The notes beneath the pieces are model-generated. The model saw only the letters and a list, made by a program, of their open reading frames with translations, was not told the origin of the DNA and made no database searches. Shown here piece by piece: positions 61,602 to 64,000 of a stretch of DNA of 64,000 bases. The first letter of the stretch is position 1. Every line of letters begins with the position of its first letter. Made by a program: the position numbers and the translations under genes. Source of the stretch: Protonemura montana (Eukaryota; Arthropoda; Insecta; Plecoptera; Nemouridae); assembly GCA_947568835.1 (NCBI GenBank), contig OX387607.1, positions 20,053,277 through 20,117,276 of the forward strand, given 5' to 3'.

Positions 61602-64000
61602 GACGCTTTGCTTTAATATTTTAATGCTTTAAACACTCTGCTACGCTAGCCAGTGGCTCCAGACACTCTGCCACGCTAGCTTGACGCTGTAGGCACTCTG
61701 CCTCGCTATTTAGACGCTCCAGAAACTCTGCCTCGCTAGCCAGGCACTCCAGACACTCTGGCTCGCTACCAGGACGCTCCAGACACTCTGCCTTCCTAGC
61801 CAGCCGCTCCAGACACTCTGCCATGCTAGGCAGAGATTTCAGACACTCTGCTACGCTAGCTAGACGCTCCAGACACTCTGCCAAGCTAGCTAGAAGCTCC
61901 AGACACTCTGCCTTGCTACTTAGACCCTTCAGACACTCTGCCTCGCTAGCCAGGCGCTCCAGACACTCTGCCTCGCTACCCAGACGCTCCAGACTATCTG
62001 CCACGCTAGCCAGTGGCTCCAGAATATTTGCCACGCTAGCCAGAGGCTCCAGACACTCTGCCACGCTAGCTAGACGCTCCAGACACTCTGCATCGCTAAC
62101 CAGGCGCTCCAGACACTCTGCCTCGCTATCCAGACGCTCCAGACACTCTGCCTCGCTACCCAGACGCTCCAGACACTCTGCCTCCCTAGCCAGCCACTCC
62201 AGACACTCTGCCATGCTAGCCAGAGATTTCAGACACTCTGCTACGCTAGCTAGACGCTCCAGACACTCTGCCACGCTAGCTAGACGCTCCAGACACTCTG
62301 CCTTGCTACCCAGACCCTCCAGACACTCTGCCCCGCTAGCCAGGCGCTCCAGACACTCTGCCTCGCTACCCAGACGCTCCAGACACTCTGCCTCGCTAGC
62401 CAGGCGCTCCAGACACTCTGCCTCGCTACCTAGACGCTTCAGACTATCTGCCACGCTAGCCAGTTGCTCCAGACACTCTGCCACGCTAGCTAGACGCTCC
62501 AGGCACTCTGCCTCGCTACTAAGACGCTCCAGACACTCTGCCTCGCTAGCGAGGCATTCCAGCCACTCTGGTTCGCTACTCAGACGCTCCAGACACTCTG
62601 CCACGCTAGCTAGACGCTCCAGACACTCTGCCACGCTAGCCAGACGCTCCAGACACTCTGATTCGCTACCCAGACGTTCCAGACACTTTCCCCCGCTCCC
62701 CAGACGCTCCAGACACTCTGCCTCGCTAGCCAGCCGCTTTAGACACTCTGCCACGCTAGCCAAACGCTCCAGACACTTTGCTACGCTAGCCAGACGCTCC
62801 AGACACTCTGATTCGCTACCCAGACGTTCCAGACACTTTGCCTTGCCACCCAGACGCTCCAGACACTCTGCCTCGCTAGCCAGGCGCTTCAGAAGCTCTG
62901 CCTCGCTAGCCAGGCGCTCCAGACACTCTGCCATGCTACCCAGACGTTCCAGACACTTTGCCTTGCCACCCAGACGCTCCAGACACTCTGCCTCGCTAGC
63001 CAGGCGCTTCAGAAGCTCTGCCTCGCTAGCCAGGCGCTCCAGACACTCTGCCATGCTAGCCAGACGCTCCAGACACACTGCCTCGCTTGCCAGGCATTCA
63101 AAACACTCTGACTCGCTAGCCAGGCGCTCCATACCTTCTTCCTTGCTAGCCTTTCGTTCCAGACTTTCTGCCTCGCTAGCAAGACGCTCAAGACACAAAC
63201 TGCCTCGCTTGCCAGGCGCTCCAGACACTCTCCCACGCTAGCCAGACGCTGCAGACCATCTACCCTGCTAGCCAGACGCTCCAGACACTCTGCCTCGCTA
63301 CCCAGACGCTCCAGACACTTTGCCTCGCTACCCAGACGCTCCAGAGACTCTGCCTCGCTAGCCAGGCGCTTCAGACACTCTGCCTCGCTAGCTAGACGCT
63401 CCAGACACTCTGCCATGCTAGCCAGACGCTATAGACTATATGCCACGCTAGCCAGTGGCTCCAGACACTCTGCTACGCTAGCTAGACGCTCCAGACACAC
63501 TGCCTCGCTACTTAGACGCTCCAGACACTCTGCCTCGCTAGCCAGGAGCTCCAGACACTCTGCCTTGCTACTTAGACGCTCTAGACACTCTGCCTCGCTA
63601 GCCAGCCGCTTTATACACTCTGCCACGCTAGCCAGACGCTCCAGACACTCTGCCACGCTAGCCAGACGCTCCAGACACTCTTAGTCGCTACCCAGACGTT
63701 CCAGACACTTTGCCTTGCTACCCAAACGCTCCAGACACTCTGCCTCGCTAGATTGGCGTCAGATACTTTGCCTTGCTAGACAGACGCTCCATACACTCTC
63801 GTTTTATTGCAAATCGCTTCAGACACTTTGCCTCGGTAATAACACGCACAAGAAACTCTGCCTCGCTAGCAAGACGCTCCAGACACTCTGCCACGCTAGT
63901 CAGACGCTCCAGACACTCTGCCTCGCTAGCAAGACGCTCCAGAATTTCTGCTTAACTATCCAGACGCTCCAGACACTCTGCCATGCTAGCCAGACGCTGC
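61602..64000. repeat. last HOR block, cut by the window end
   Basis: This is a copy of the preceding block type. It carries the same 2-nt gain (about 63193) and a 120-bp addition relative to the 58486 copy. After 63440 it runs through short-range novel unit orders to another divergent unit at 63750, and ends inside the array. Confidence 0.75.
62821..63060. repeat. 120-bp local tandem duplication (four units)
   Basis: The four units beginning CAGACGTTCCAGACACTTTG are read at 62821-62940 and again at 62941-63060. The equivalent place at about 59251 has one copy. This accounts for the change in offset from 3,570 to 3,690 bp between the two right-hand blocks. Confidence 0.88.

Larger units (their letters stand above)
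53258..64000. repeat. 30-bp satellite array, segment right of the insert
   Basis: The same unit in the same orientation resumes directly after the 53017-53254 insert and continues to the end of the window. The first units here (from 53258) match those following the empty target site at 43178, so this is the same array split by an insertion. From about 58800 onward the mix of unit variants changes. Forms such as GCCACCCAGACG, GAAGCTCTGCC and CATACCTTCTTCC appear that are absent from the left 50 kb. Confidence 0.96.

Noticed and set aside
1-64000. CRISPR array
   Set aside because: Repeats follow one another with no spacers; the 30-bp period is the unit itself, and no cas-like gene is present.
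1-64000. tRNA, rRNA or other structured RNA genes
   Set aside because: No sequence outside the 30-bp unit family exists except the 238-bp insert, and neither shows conserved RNA gene motifs.
1-64000. A hidden multi-gene biological system
   Set aside because: There is no gene-bearing DNA in the window; the interest lies in the structure and growth history of the array.

Overview
The whole 64 kb is one head-to-tail tandem array of a 30-bp unit. I count about 2,127 unit copies, and the array runs off both ends of the window. The only sequence that is not satellite is a 238-bp AT-rich insert at 53017-53254. I found no protein-coding gene, rRNA, tRNA, CRISPR array or promoter that I can support. 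The window is most likely a piece of a megabase-type or large minisatellite/satellite locus in a eukaryote, probably an animal. The reasons are the scale of the array, its layered higher-order repeat (HOR) structure, abundant CpG and CTAG, and the retroposon-like insert ending in a TAAA tail. I cannot name the species.

The unit, read on the + strand, is GCTAGCCAGACGCTC followed by CAGACACTCTGCCTC, with point variants at roughly half of its positions. Its length is held almost perfectly. Every departure from the 30-bp register that I can find is listed below, and together they predict the phase of the last bases of the window exactly. The departures are twelve 2-nt losses at one recurring divergent unit, two 2-nt losses (about 42136 and 49334), one 1-nt loss (about 13331), one 1-nt gain (about 52619), two 15-nt losses (about 55773 and 58066), two 2-nt gains (about 59506 and 63196) and the insert itself.

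Layout, using a recurring AT-rich landmark (TTTAATATTTTAATG box, 16 copies) as the block boundary: 1-4022 is a partial block. 4023-7560 is an A-type block (3,538 bp). 7561-10618 is B-type (3,058 bp). 10619-13915, 13916-16375 and 16376-20365 are mosaic blocks, the last with an internal 1,170-bp tandem duplication. 20366-23483 is B-type (3,118 bp). 23484-29421 and 29422-35209 are a recent tandem duplication of a C+A pair. 35210-38237 is B-type (3,028 bp). 38191-45298 and 45299-52495 are a recent 7.1-7.2-kb tandem duplication. 53017-53254 is the insert. 53900-58485 is a 2,293-bp tandem duplication. 58486-64000 is a more diverged tail with its own 3.6-kb periodicity.

Long open frames exist on both strands (up to about 1,000 codons) because a 30-bp unit is ten codons and four of its six frames lack a stop. 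Most apparent starts are GTG/TTG or come from the CATG palindrome, and stops recur inside every HOR. The window shows no working gene set. What it offers is a detailed record of how a satellite array grows and is homogenised, plus an open question about whether the minus-strand EAECLERLAS decapeptide frame was ever coding.
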